Made by a program: the position numbers and the translations under genes. The notes under the pieces were generated by a model. That model saw only the letters and a program-made list of their open reading frames with translations, was not told where the DNA came from and made no database searches. Positions 17,145 to 23,720 of a stretch of 64,000 nucleotides of DNA are shown here, piece by piece. Source of the stretch: Methylophaga sp. (GTDB taxonomy: Bacteria > Pseudomonadota > Gammaproteobacteria > Nitrosococcales > Methylophagaceae). The stretch spans positions 1 to 64,000 of the forward strand of contig JAFIFW010000012.1 in NCBI GenBank assembly GCA_020831825.1, written 5' to 3'. The number at the start of each line of letters is the position of its first letter. The stretch's first letter is position 1.

Positions 17145-17534
17145 CTAAGGCCTGGGATGTGGTGATATCCCTGCCGAGGGAACGATTTTGTAGTGCGCAC
17201 TCCAACTCTGAGTCACTACATCCAGATACTTATCCATGCTTTCAAATCTTCTTTGCGGATTGGTGACCAGTGACAGCTCTCCTGTTTGAGTGTTGAGCAA
17301 AGCTCCAGTCTTGGCAATGCTCCATGGATCATCTTCAGCGTCATAGCCAATGATTACCGGTACCATGATCCAATCTATGTATTTCCAACCAATAATCTCG
17401 AACACCTCAGTGAAGCGTTCATAGACGCTATGATCCAAGTCATAAGGGAAACTAATCCGCACAAGCCTAAAACGGCCTGATGCATCGGGTATAACATTTT
17501 CAAAAGCAAGCGGATCATCCTTGTTATTCATCAT
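17145..17534 (-). CDS. Hypothetical island protein
   Basis: This encodes about 129 residues of unrecognised family. The start at the ATG at 17534 (or the next codon, 17531) is chosen because AAGGA lies eight bases upstream; upstream starts at 17564 and 17591 have no such site. The protein is acidic and soluble, with an Ile/Trp/Tyr-rich middle (Gly-Trp-Lys-Tyr-Ile-Asp-Trp-Ile) and no signal peptide or membrane segment. It lies between the repeat cluster downstream of the RepA-like gene and the hairpin terminator before the defence cluster. It may belong to the replication module or be an accessory cargo gene; nothing decides. Confidence 0.5.
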   Translation of the reverse strand: MMNNKDDPLAFENVIPDASGRFRLVRISFPYDLDHSVYERFTEVFEIIGWKYIDWIMVPVIIGYDAEDDPWSIAKTGALLNTQTGELSLVTNPQRRFESMDKYLDVVTQSWSAHYKIVPSAGISPHPRP

Positions 17535-17652
17535 CAAAAAAATCCTTTTAATATTGCCCATCTTGAGCGTATCTGGTTGATGGTTGAGCACAACAATTAT
17601 TTGCAGTGCTGAAAAACTATTTGTCTGGGACGTTCACCGAAAGTCCCCATGC

Positions 17653-17841
17653 GGACATCCCCGATCGAGATGTCCCTCATCATGTCCCAAGTTATGTCCT
17701 TAGCCCGAAAGCAAGACATATCAACACTTTGCAATAAGTTTTGGTTTTTACGGGACATCAGTACGGGGGCTCCCTTGTCCACCGCACCCCTGAAATAATC
17801 GGTAGGACACATCGGACACACCCCTAAGGGTGTCCGTGTCC
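17653..17841. repeat. Iteron-like cluster of RTGTCC motifs, candidate replication origin
   Basis: Nine copies of ATGTCC/GTGTCC or their complement lie in 189 bases: GGACAT at 17653 and 17753, ATGTCC at 17670, 17682 and 17694, GGACAC at 17805 and 17814, GTGTCC at 17830 and 17836. The three at 17670-17699 repeat exactly every 12 bases. A 6-bp inverted repeat (17818-17823 with 17828-17833) sits inside. The cluster adjoins primase and RepA-like genes, so an initiator-binding origin is a reasonable inference; an operator is the alternative. The short reading frame across it is probably chance. Confidence 0.5.
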
Positions 17842-17856
17842 GTCCCGTATTCAGTG

Positions 17857-19362
17857 TTATTTATTTTCTTTGACTAACACCTCACCTTCCTTCAGTTCTA
17901 TATGTCCCTTTTCTTCCAGTGCCTTTCGCGAACGAAGGAATCGTTTTTTCAATGTGTCCCTATTCGGTTTATGTTCCTCCACCTCCCATTGCTGAAAACA
18001 ATGTAATCGCCAGGTCTCGAGGGTGACAACTGTGCCCACACTACTCCCTACAAGAAAGGTTAGGATATTTAATGCTGATTGTTCATATTCAGAAAGCTTT
18101 ATCCCATCATCCCCCGAGGCCAACTCAAGAACCAGACTCGAAATAGACACGCCATTCTCATCAATCCAGCCCGTGTCGATCTGCTTTACAGCAAAATGCA
18201 TCCCCATCGGCTCATCATTATCTTTTGACTTGGTGCAACTCAGCTCAAGGCTAGAGCCGTTTTTCTTGATTGTATATTCGACATCCATTGCAGCACGAAT
18301 AGATGACGAACCACGCGCGCGCCCCGTATCACTGTGACCAGTATGGTGAACAAGCATGATTGCCGCTCCCGTCGTATATCTCAACGCATCTATATTTTTA
18401 AGCAGTTTGGCCATGTCTGATGCACTGTTTTCATCCCCCTCCCCCATATTTCGATGCAGCGTATCGAAAATAACGAGTTTGGGGTCTGGGCAAATTGCAT
18501 TGATTGCATCCATAACTTCTTGAATGTTGTCTGCTGACATAAGCTCGGCTGACCCTGTAGAAGTGAAGAGCTGATTTGTTTCTGTTCCATAATAGTTTTC
18601 CAATGCTTTTAACCTACGTCCCAATCCAGCTCGCCCCTCCCCTGCAATATAGACAACAGCCCCACTTGAAACCTCTTTGCCATGCCAATTAATCCCATTT
18701 GCTATGCAAAAAGCCATATCTAATGCCATGAATGATTTATAGGAGGCTGGAGGGCCAAAAACGTTGATGAGGGTATCTTTCTCAAACATATCCCGAATTA
18801 ACCAGTCTGGCTTGTGGGGTACTGCAGTTAATTCGTTCGCTGGAATTAATGCAAAGCCATCTTGTTTTTGTAACGGGACAACAGCAGCATGGACAATTGA
18901 GAGCAACTGAGGGCAGTTGTTTAGCTCATATTCTTCCACAAATGCTTTCATCTCTTCGCGACTCAAATGAGACGGCAACAGCGCATTCAAATCCTCCTGT
19001 GCCAAATGAAAAACCGTTCCGATATCAACTGATTCAGGTTGAAATGAACCCCATACTTTTGGAATTTCTTCAGCTTTGTATTTATTCGAATTTTTTGACC
19101 AGTCATTCCATAACTTCAACCCATCACTTCCTGCCCATGCTTTTAGCGCCATACCCGCTTTGATCCAAATATCTCGGTCATCAGCATCCAAAAACTGCAG
19201 TGCTATGCGTACTTCCTCGAGTCTGTGTTCTGGCCACCATTTATCTATGTCGTCATCATTTGCAGCAATGTATGTGTGTCTCTTTCGCTGCTCTGGTATT
19301 AGTTTATTAAAGTCTGACTGAATAGCTTCCAGGACCTTTTTAGCCATTGATTGCGTGTTCAA
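17857..19362 (-). CDS. RepA-like RecA-fold ATPase with PriCT-2 domain
   Basis: This encodes 501 residues. Residues 47-122 match the PriCT-2 domain (Trp-Ile-Lys-Ala-Gly-Met-Ala-Leu near 66-73, Trp-x2-Trp-Ser-Lys near 85-90). It is followed by an AAA_25/RepA-type ATPase: Walker A Gly-Pro-Pro-Ala-Ser-Tyr-Lys-Ser at 203-210, Walker B Val-Ile-Phe-Asp-Thr near 285, and a His-His-Thr-Gly-His segment near 330. Relatives are hexameric replicative helicases of plasmids and satellites. The TTG start overlaps the primase stop (TTGA) and has a GAGGTGA site, so primase and helicase are translationally coupled. It probably unwinds the excised island at its origin. Confidence 0.8.
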   Translation of the reverse strand: MNTQSMAKKVLEAIQSDFNKLIPEQRKRHTYIAANDDDIDKWWPEHRLEEVRIALQFLDADDRDIWIKAGMALKAWAGSDGLKLWNDWSKNSNKYKAEEIPKVWGSFQPESVDIGTVFHLAQEDLNALLPSHLSREEMKAFVEEYELNNCPQLLSIVHAAVVPLQKQDGFALIPANELTAVPHKPDWLIRDMFEKDTLINVFGPPASYKSFMALDMAFCIANGINWHGKEVSSGAVVYIAGEGRAGLGRRLKALENYYGTETNQLFTSTGSAELMSADNIQEVMDAINAICPDPKLVIFDTLHRNMGEGDENSASDMAKLLKNIDALRYTTGAAIMLVHHTGHSDTGRARGSSSIRAAMDVEYTIKKNGSSLELSCTKSKDNDEPMGMHFAVKQIDTGWIDENGVSISSLVLELASGDDGIKLSEYEQSALNILTFLVGSSVGTVVTLETWRLHCFQQWEVEEHKPNRDTLKKRFLRSRKALEEKGHIELKEGEVLVKENK

Positions 19363-20192
19363 GGGCTCACCTCATCAAGAATTTCATCCAGGCGCTCAAG
19401 AGATAGTTCAGGGTGACTCTTAGTGTCACCAATACCCATACAGTGCCTAATGTTCTGGATAATATTTATGAACTTTTCTTTATCCTGATCCTTAATAATT
19501 TTCTCGTAAGCTATGCTTAAATCACCGACAAGCTTGGCGTATTTTTCGGCTACTTGGCCTGAGCACCTGACTAATCCCGCTAAATGAAAAGGTAGTCCGA
19601 ACAGATCCATTAATTCAGATGCAGGTAGTGGCCGTGCATCATTCTCCTCAATAATACGGACTTTGTGAGGCGTACCAGTCAAGCCTTTATTCAGAGAAAC
19701 TTTGACATGATGAAAACCGGCCAGCCTCAATACTCTTGGAGCGTCAGTCGCGGCAGGATCGGAGTCAAACTCATCCACGAGTTTTTGCTGCAGTGCTATT
19801 CGTTGGAAATAAGTTAGGCCCTCAACAAGAAAGTACCGGTGGGTCTTGCCAGGGGAAGATTCAACGACAAAACTGGGTTTGATTGGAGTATCTATGATGT
19901 TGCCAGTATCGTTTTCTATCCATACAGCGCGATACTCAGAAATATCCGCATCAGTTCGCTTGTGAGACAGGGTTTTATTGACCGTTACAAAAATCCCATA
20001 ACCCGACTCATTAAGGCGCTGTAATTCCTGAAATTTTTTACTGGGAATATCGTAGAACGCACGGGGAGGTAATGGAGCACGATCCTTGTTGTCATCGAAA
20101 GCTGTCAACAAAAACTCACTGCTCTCACGGTCCAGAAGATCAAGATGCCGTTTGGCCTCGGCCAAGTCTGGCTGTAGTGTTGCTGTTCGCAT
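19359..20192 (-). CDS. RepB-like DNA primase
   Basis: This encodes 277 residues of the RepB-type primase family (archaeo-eukaryotic primase fold). It shows the family order: a Tyr-Gly-Ile-Phe-Val-Thr-Val-Asn segment near 64-71, an acidic pair in Trp-Ile-Glu-Asn-Asp near 91, Ser-Ser-Pro-Gly-Lys-Thr-His-Arg-Tyr near 111, and Asp-Ala-Pro-Arg-Val-Leu-Arg-Leu-Ala-Gly-Phe near 150-160. The ATG at 20192 has AGGA six bases upstream. It likely makes primers for island DNA after excision, together with the coupled RepA-like helicase. The C-terminal 80 residues are helical and may contact the helicase. Confidence 0.8.
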   Translation of the reverse strand: MRTATLQPDLAEAKRHLDLLDRESSEFLLTAFDDNKDRAPLPPRAFYDIPSKKFQELQRLNESGYGIFVTVNKTLSHKRTDADISEYRAVWIENDTGNIIDTPIKPSFVVESSPGKTHRYFLVEGLTYFQRIALQQKLVDEFDSDPAATDAPRVLRLAGFHHVKVSLNKGLTGTPHKVRIIEENDARPLPASELMDLFGLPFHLAGLVRCSGQVAEKYAKLVGDLSIAYEKIIKDQDKEKFINIIQNIRHCMGIGDTKSHPELSLERLDEILDEVSP

Positions 20193-20299
20193 TTTAATTC
20201 CTTTTGTATTGCGTCACGCAACTAAAAAACTTATAATTTCTGTATAAGCCATTGATGTATAAAGCTTTACAGACTGCCCGCCGCCCAGCGGGTTAGTTT

Positions 20300-20461
20300 T
20301 TAGTTACGCAGTGTAATTCCGTAATCACGCTCAATCTTTTCAATAACAGCAGTGCGTACAAGCTCTGTAATGGTGACTCCACAATCATCCGCTTCCTGCT
20401 TGAGCATTGTGATAACCTGCTTGCTGAGCCTGACATAAATCCCTCTTTTGCTCTGTTGCAT
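20300..20461 (-). CDS. Small ribbon-helix-helix-like DNA-binding protein
   Basis: This encodes 53 residues starting at the ATG at 20461, which shares one base with the AlpA-like stop (TGATG) and has a strong AGGAGG seven bases upstream. An Arg-Gly-Ile-Tyr-Val-Arg-Leu strand is followed by two helices with Gly-Val-Thr-Ile-Thr-Glu-Leu-Val-Arg between them, the CopG/Arc pattern. It is likely a dimeric repressor controlling the replication genes or itself. The coupling with the AlpA-like gene makes a two-regulator cassette typical of P4-like islands. Confidence 0.65.
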   Translation of the reverse strand: MQQSKRGIYVRLSKQVITMLKQEADDCGVTITELVRTAVIEKIERDYGITLRN

Positions 20462-20658
20462 CACCTGCCCTCCTGTGGTGAAAGTTCTTTTTCGATCCAT
20501 TGTTCAATATCAGTAAGTCGCCATCCAACGCCACGAATACTTCTCAGTGGTATAGGCTTGGGGAACTTGTCTGCTTGAATAAGACGATATATTGAAGATC
20601 GAGACAGGCCGACCAGTGGTGTAACTTGTCTCATCCGTAAGATTTGTTGTTTTTGCAT
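20461..20658 (-). CDS. AlpA-family excisionase/transcriptional regulator
   Basis: This encodes 65 residues matching the AlpA/MerR-like winged helix family: Leu-Val-Gly-Leu-Ser-Arg-Ser-Ser-Ile-Tyr-Arg-Leu, then Phe-Pro-Lys-Pro-Ile, then Val-Gly-Trp, ending in an Ile-Glu-Gln-Trp-Ile helix. AAGGA precedes the ATG by eight bases. In P4-like islands these proteins switch on integrase or serve as excision factors. It lies upstream of the primase-helicase genes and downstream of a 159-base gap that carries a run of nine G (20770-20778). Confidence 0.85.
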   Translation of the reverse strand: MQKQQILRMRQVTPLVGLSRSSIYRLIQADKFPKPIPLRSIRGVGWRLTDIEQWIEKELSPQEGR

Positions 20659-20817
20659 CTCCGATATCCTTAGTTGTTGTACAACCTGAAATCTATAGAT
20701 GCCGCAGGAGACAATCTACCCAGTGATGACGGTTTACCTGGGTAGTTTGATAAAAGCAGGGGTGGAACTGGGGGGGGGTAGAGCATTTGATATCCGTGAC
20801 GGACATTCAAAGAATGT

Positions 20818-21450
20818 TCATTTCTTTGTTATCCCTCTTATCAAATCCTCTCGTCCGAGTTCTCTGCATAAGTCTTTTATGATGCTGATCAGCTGCGCTT
20901 GACTGAGTAGATCAAAAATTTTTCGCCCGTCCGCATCCGTCATTTCAGTGAGATGTCTTGCAATATCATTATGCCGCATCGCTCCTCTCTGAATGATTGG
21001 CGTTGCCAGCTCCCTGGCTTTGAGCTTTTCAGCCTGCTTTTTTTGGTTCTTCCCGGATTCACGAGTCAATCGCGCTGCATCACTGAGTGGTGTTCCGTAA
21101 CCTGGTAGATCCACATAGTTACTATCAAGCCATGATCTAGCTAATACTGGAGCGCGCAAAAAGTCTATGATATTGCCGCACAATACTTGCTGATAACCTC
21201 TAAAATATTCGGCGCACTCAGGAGGTATATTTTGACCACCTCTACGCTTGATATCATCGAAATGTAGATATTCTCGAATAGCGTCAGTTATTTTCCTGAC
21301 ATCATCTTGCCTTGGACTGATGTGTCGACCAAAATCGTCATAACACCTGACATGGCCTGATTCCAGAGCATCGACCATTTTGTGTACTGAGTATCCTTCT
21401 TCAAGCAGTGCATAGAGTGTTTTTATGGCTGTAACATCAATAGCGTCCAT
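20818..21450 (-). CDS. Hypothetical island protein next to integrase
   Basis: This encodes 210 residues, soluble, mostly helical, with no recognised family. The middle is rich in Arg/Lys/Gln (Ser-Gly-Lys-Asn-Gln-Lys-Lys-Gln-Ala-Glu-Lys). The C-terminal 55 residues (His-Asn-Asp-Ile-Ala-Arg-His-Leu onward) have a helix-turn-helix look, which suggests nucleic acid binding. It starts 27 bases after the integrase stop on the same strand, so it is probably co-transcribed with int. A role in excision or immunity is possible but not shown. Confidence 0.6.
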   Translation of the reverse strand: MDAIDVTAIKTLYALLEEGYSVHKMVDALESGHVRCYDDFGRHISPRQDDVRKITDAIREYLHFDDIKRRGGQNIPPECAEYFRGYQQVLCGNIIDFLRAPVLARSWLDSNYVDLPGYGTPLSDAARLTRESGKNQKKQAEKLKARELATPIIQRGAMRHNDIARHLTEMTDADGRKIFDLLSQAQLISIIKDLCRELGREDLIRGITKK

Positions 21451-21477
21451 CTGATTTTCCCTGTTTGCTAGAGTGAG

Positions 21478-22698
21478 TCATCGCTCAAAAGATTTTTTGA
21501 TTGAGATGATCTCAGCACCTGCAGACAATCCATCTAGGTAATCTGCCCACGCCTGCATCATTCTTTTTCTTTCTGGCAAGTATTCAGCGTAGTTATATGC
21601 AGCCCTGACTCCATCACGCTCACTGTGTGCTAACTGTCTTTCAATCGCATCCTTATGCCACCCCTGCTCATTGAGAAGCGTGGAAGCCATGCTTCGAAAG
21701 CCATGACCTGTCATTTCATCCTTGCTGAACCCCATACGACGTAATGCAGCATTGATTGTATTTTCAGACATTGGCCGTGCTTTTGTTCGGCTAGATGGGA
21801 ATAAATACTTCCCCCCTCCGGTCAAAGGCTGCAGTTCAAGCAAGATGCTCATAGCCTGCTGCGACAGTGGAACAATATGCACGGTACGCATTTTCATCTT
21901 ATGTGAGGGGATTCGCCATTCAGCACTGTCCAAATCGAACTCCTGCCATTCTGCCATTCTCAATTCGCCAGGCCTGACGAACAGATACGGTGCAAGACCA
22001 AGAGCACAACGAGTCACAAAAGAGCCAGAATAGTCTTGAATCGCGCGAAGCAGGCCTCCAATTTGTTTGGGGTCCGTAATTGATGCATGATGTTTGGTTC
22101 GAACGGGTGGAAGTGCTCCACGAAGATCTACCGATAAGTCGCGCTCGGCCCTGCCTGTTGCTATGGCATAACGAAAAACTTGACCACACTGCTGCTGAAT
22201 CCTGTGAGCCGTATCCAACGCTCCTCGACTTTCTACTCTATGAAGAACGGTAAGTAGCTCTGGCGCAGTGATCTTGTTGATCTCTCTCGCACCTATCCAG
22301 GGGAAAACGTCCTTCTCAAACCGAGTCAATGTCCGTGCAGCATGTCCTAATGACCACTTGTTTTTGAATTTTGAATGCCATTCTCTTGTTACAGCCTCGA
22401 AACTGTTTTCAGCGGCACTGCGCTTACTTAGTTTGTCGATCTTTCGCTCGTGAAGCGGGTCTAAACCATCTATGACCGTCTTGCGGATCTCATCCCGCCG
22501 CTGAGTTGCTTGTTTAAGTGATACCTCCGGATAGGTCCCTACTGACAACTCTTTTTGCTTGCCTGCATAGCGATAACGTACTCGCCACCATTTACCACCA
22601 TTAGGAGAAACGATCAGATATAGACCTTTACCAGCCGAAAGCTTGTATTGCTTGGCCTCAGGCTTTGCATTGCGGATTTGAATATCGGTAAGCGCCAT
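21478..22698 (-). CDS. int: P4-type tyrosine recombinase (integrase)
   Basis: This encodes about 406 residues, usual for the P4/CP4 group. The N-terminal DUF4102 domain (1-90; Met-Ala-Leu-Thr-Asp-Ile-Gln-Ile-Arg) precedes a core-binding domain and the catalytic domain. Catalytic elements are visible: Arg in Arg-Pro-Gly-Glu-Leu-Arg, His-Gly-Phe-Arg in the Thr-Gly-His-Gly-Phe-Arg box, a following His (Leu-Ala-His-Ser) and the nucleophile region Ala-Tyr-Asn-Tyr. ATG 22698 is chosen over GTG 22710 on family length. It should recombine the 51-bp tRNA-Cys repeats. It lies about 155 bases after tRNA-Cys on the same strand. Confidence 0.95.
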   Translation of the reverse strand: MALTDIQIRNAKPEAKQYKLSAGKGLYLIVSPNGGKWWRVRYRYAGKQKELSVGTYPEVSLKQATQRRDEIRKTVIDGLDPLHERKIDKLSKRSAAENSFEAVTREWHSKFKNKWSLGHAARTLTRFEKDVFPWIGAREINKITAPELLTVLHRVESRGALDTAHRIQQQCGQVFRYAIATGRAERDLSVDLRGALPPVRTKHHASITDPKQIGGLLRAIQDYSGSFVTRCALGLAPYLFVRPGELRMAEWQEFDLDSAEWRIPSHKMKMRTVHIVPLSQQAMSILLELQPLTGGGKYLFPSSRTKARPMSENTINAALRRMGFSKDEMTGHGFRSMASTLLNEQGWHKDAIERQLAHSERDGVRAAYNYAEYLPERKRMMQAWADYLDGLSAGAEIISIKKSFER

Positions 22699-22734
22699 AG
22701 TTACCACCACTGGTTATGGAGTTACCATCGAAAT

Positions 22735-22754
22735 TACCACCAAGTTTGGTGGTA
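22735..22754. promoter_or_regulatory. Inverted repeat upstream of the integrase
   Basis: A perfect 9-bp inverted repeat (TACCACCAA/TTGGTGGTA) with a 2-base centre lies 37 bases before the integrase ATG. A further direct copy of TACCACCA lies at 22702-22709. Such clusters between att and int are typical of arm-type integrase, excisionase or repressor sites. Confidence 0.5.
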
Positions 22755-22852
22755 TGTCGAGATATTTGATGGGACTATATGAGAAACAACATAACGCCAA
22801 AAGCATTGATGTATCTGGCTTTTAGGAGTTTATGGTGTTTTATGGGACAGTA

Positions 22853-22903
22853 AAATGGAGGCTGGGGTCGGAATCGAACCGGCGTACACGGAGTTGCAGT
22901 CCG
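22853..22903 (-). repeat. attR: 51-bp direct repeat within the intact tRNA-Cys
   Basis: This is identical to 2475-2525. The copy lies within the complete tRNA-Cys gene and extends three bases beyond its 3' CCA, so integration restored a full tRNA and left the partial copy at the far end. Confidence 0.95.
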
Positions 22904-22929
22904 CTGCATAACCACTCTGCCACCCAGCC
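22856..22929 (-). tRNA. tRNA-Cys (GCA)
   Basis: This 74-base cloverleaf has encoded CCA. The acceptor GGCTGGG pairs with CCCAGCC, the anticodon is GCA in the loop of GGACTGCAACTCC, and the T loop is TTCGATT. It follows tRNA-Gly as in the E. coli glyW-cysT order. It is the integration target of the island. Confidence 0.97.
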
Positions 22930-22954
22930 GGGGTGTGTGCTCTGTTTTGAGACT

Positions 22955-22994
22955 AAAAAGCCGCGATAGTAACGCATACTGACCGCGGCTTTTT
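22955..22994. terminator. Hairpin between tRNA-Gly and tRNA-Cys
   Basis: Two 11-base perfect arms (AAAAAGCCGCG/CGCGGCTTTTT) enclose an 18-base loop. It looks like a bidirectional terminator but sits between two tRNA genes that elsewhere share a transcript. It may partly attenuate tRNA-Cys, or act as a processing signal. Confidence 0.5.
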
Positions 22995-22999
22995 GTATC

Positions 23000-23075
23000 T
23001 GGAGCGGGAAACGAGGTTCGAACTCGCGACCTCAACCTTGGCAAGGTTGCGCTCTACCAGCTGAGCTATTCCCGC
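23000..23075 (-). tRNA. tRNA-Gly (GCC)
   Basis: This 76-base cloverleaf has encoded CCA. The acceptor GCGGGAA pairs with TTCCCGC, the anticodon GCC is in CCTTGCCAAGG, and the T loop is TTCGAAC. It lies 38 bases after pgsA on the same strand, the gene order known from enterobacteria (pgsA-glyW-cysT). Confidence 0.97.
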
Positions 23076-23113
23076 TGAGGAAGTCGTGCATTATAGGCAG
23101 TTAAATTTTTATG

Positions 23114-23671
23114 TCAACCCTTATCCATCAACATCGGCCATGCGGCTCTGAGATAGATTAGCATGGACCATAGAGTCAGAATGGCAGCGACGTAAAGTAG
23201 AACCAATCCCAGCTCAAACACCGGTAAACCGAACAGGCTGTCACTGAAAATCAAACAGGCGATGGCAATCATCTGAAAGGTGGTTTTCCACTTACCCATG
23301 TTGGAAACTTTCACAACATTTCTAGCACCGAGTTCTGCCATCCACTCTCGCAGGGCAGAGACCGTAATTTCTCTGCCGACAATCACTATGATTGGTAACA
23401 AGATCAGCCACTGCGGGTTTTTGAAAAGAATCAGTATCAGAGCTACCACCACAATCAGTTTGTCTGCGACCGGGTCGATAAATGCTCCAAAAGATGAAGA
23501 TTGATTCAAACGGCGCGCCAAATAGCCATCAAACCAATCAGTCACAGCGGCGACCAGAAATATCACTGTTGCCCAAAACGCGGCACTGTCGTGTGGCAGA
23601 AGAAACAAAAGAATCAGCACTGGAATCAGGAAAATTCGCAGCATACTGAGTAAGTTAGGCACGTTTAACAT
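23114..23671 (-). CDS. pgsA: CDP-diacylglycerol--glycerol-3-phosphate 3-phosphatidyltransferase
   Basis: This encodes 185 residues, the normal length. It makes phosphatidylglycerol phosphate from CDP-diacylglycerol and glycerol 3-phosphate in the inner membrane, the committed step to phosphatidylglycerol and cardiolipin. The CDP-alcohol phosphotransferase signature is complete: Asp-Gly-Tyr-Leu-Ala-Arg, then Gly-Ala-Phe-Ile-Asp-Pro-Val-Ala-Asp. Several hydrophobic helices are seen. The N-terminus (Met-Leu-Asn-Val-Pro-Asn-Leu-Leu) fits the family start. It lies 49 bases after uvrC, the conserved uvrC-pgsA pairing, and before two tRNA genes. Confidence 0.96.
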   Translation of the reverse strand: MLNVPNLLSMLRIFLIPVLILLFLLPHDSAAFWATVIFLVAAVTDWFDGYLARRLNQSSSFGAFIDPVADKLIVVVALILILFKNPQWLILLPIIVIVGREITVSALREWMAELGARNVVKVSNMGKWKTTFQMIAIACLIFSDSLFGLPVFELGLVLLYVAAILTLWSMLIYLRAAWPMLMDKG

Positions 23672-23720
23672 GGGTTTCGCTTCATCCTGAAAGATGGTTT
23701 CATGTTAGCACCCTCGCCAG

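Larger units (their letters stand above)
2475..22903. mobile_element. Integrative genomic island inserted in tRNA-Cys
   Basis: About 20.4 kb lies between two perfect 51-bp att copies. The P4-type integrase gene adjoins the intact tRNA-Cys, the usual arrangement for tRNA-targeting islands. All convincing genes are on the minus strand. The tRNA-proximal third holds mobility and replication genes (integrase, AlpA-like, RHH-like, primase, RepA-like ATPase). The distal two thirds hold a defence cluster built around a Type III restriction-modification pair. No conjugation or phage structural genes are seen, so it resembles a satellite or a mobilisable defence island. It may excise and replicate transiently, but that is inferred. 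Confidence 0.93.

Noticed and set aside
17597..17821. Minus-strand frame of 74 codons across the RTGTCC repeats
   Set aside because: Composition follows the repeats, no family resemblance, and no convincing ribosome site; better explained as a chance frame in a repeat or origin region.
17653..17841. CRISPR-like array
   Set aside because: Repeat units are only six bases, occur on both strands and lack constant-length spacers; no cas genes nearby.
20277..20292. CCCGC/GCGGG hairpin after the RHH-like gene as terminator
   Set aside because: The T-rich side is on the plus strand while genes run on the minus strand, and primase must be read through it; likely incidental or a regulator site.
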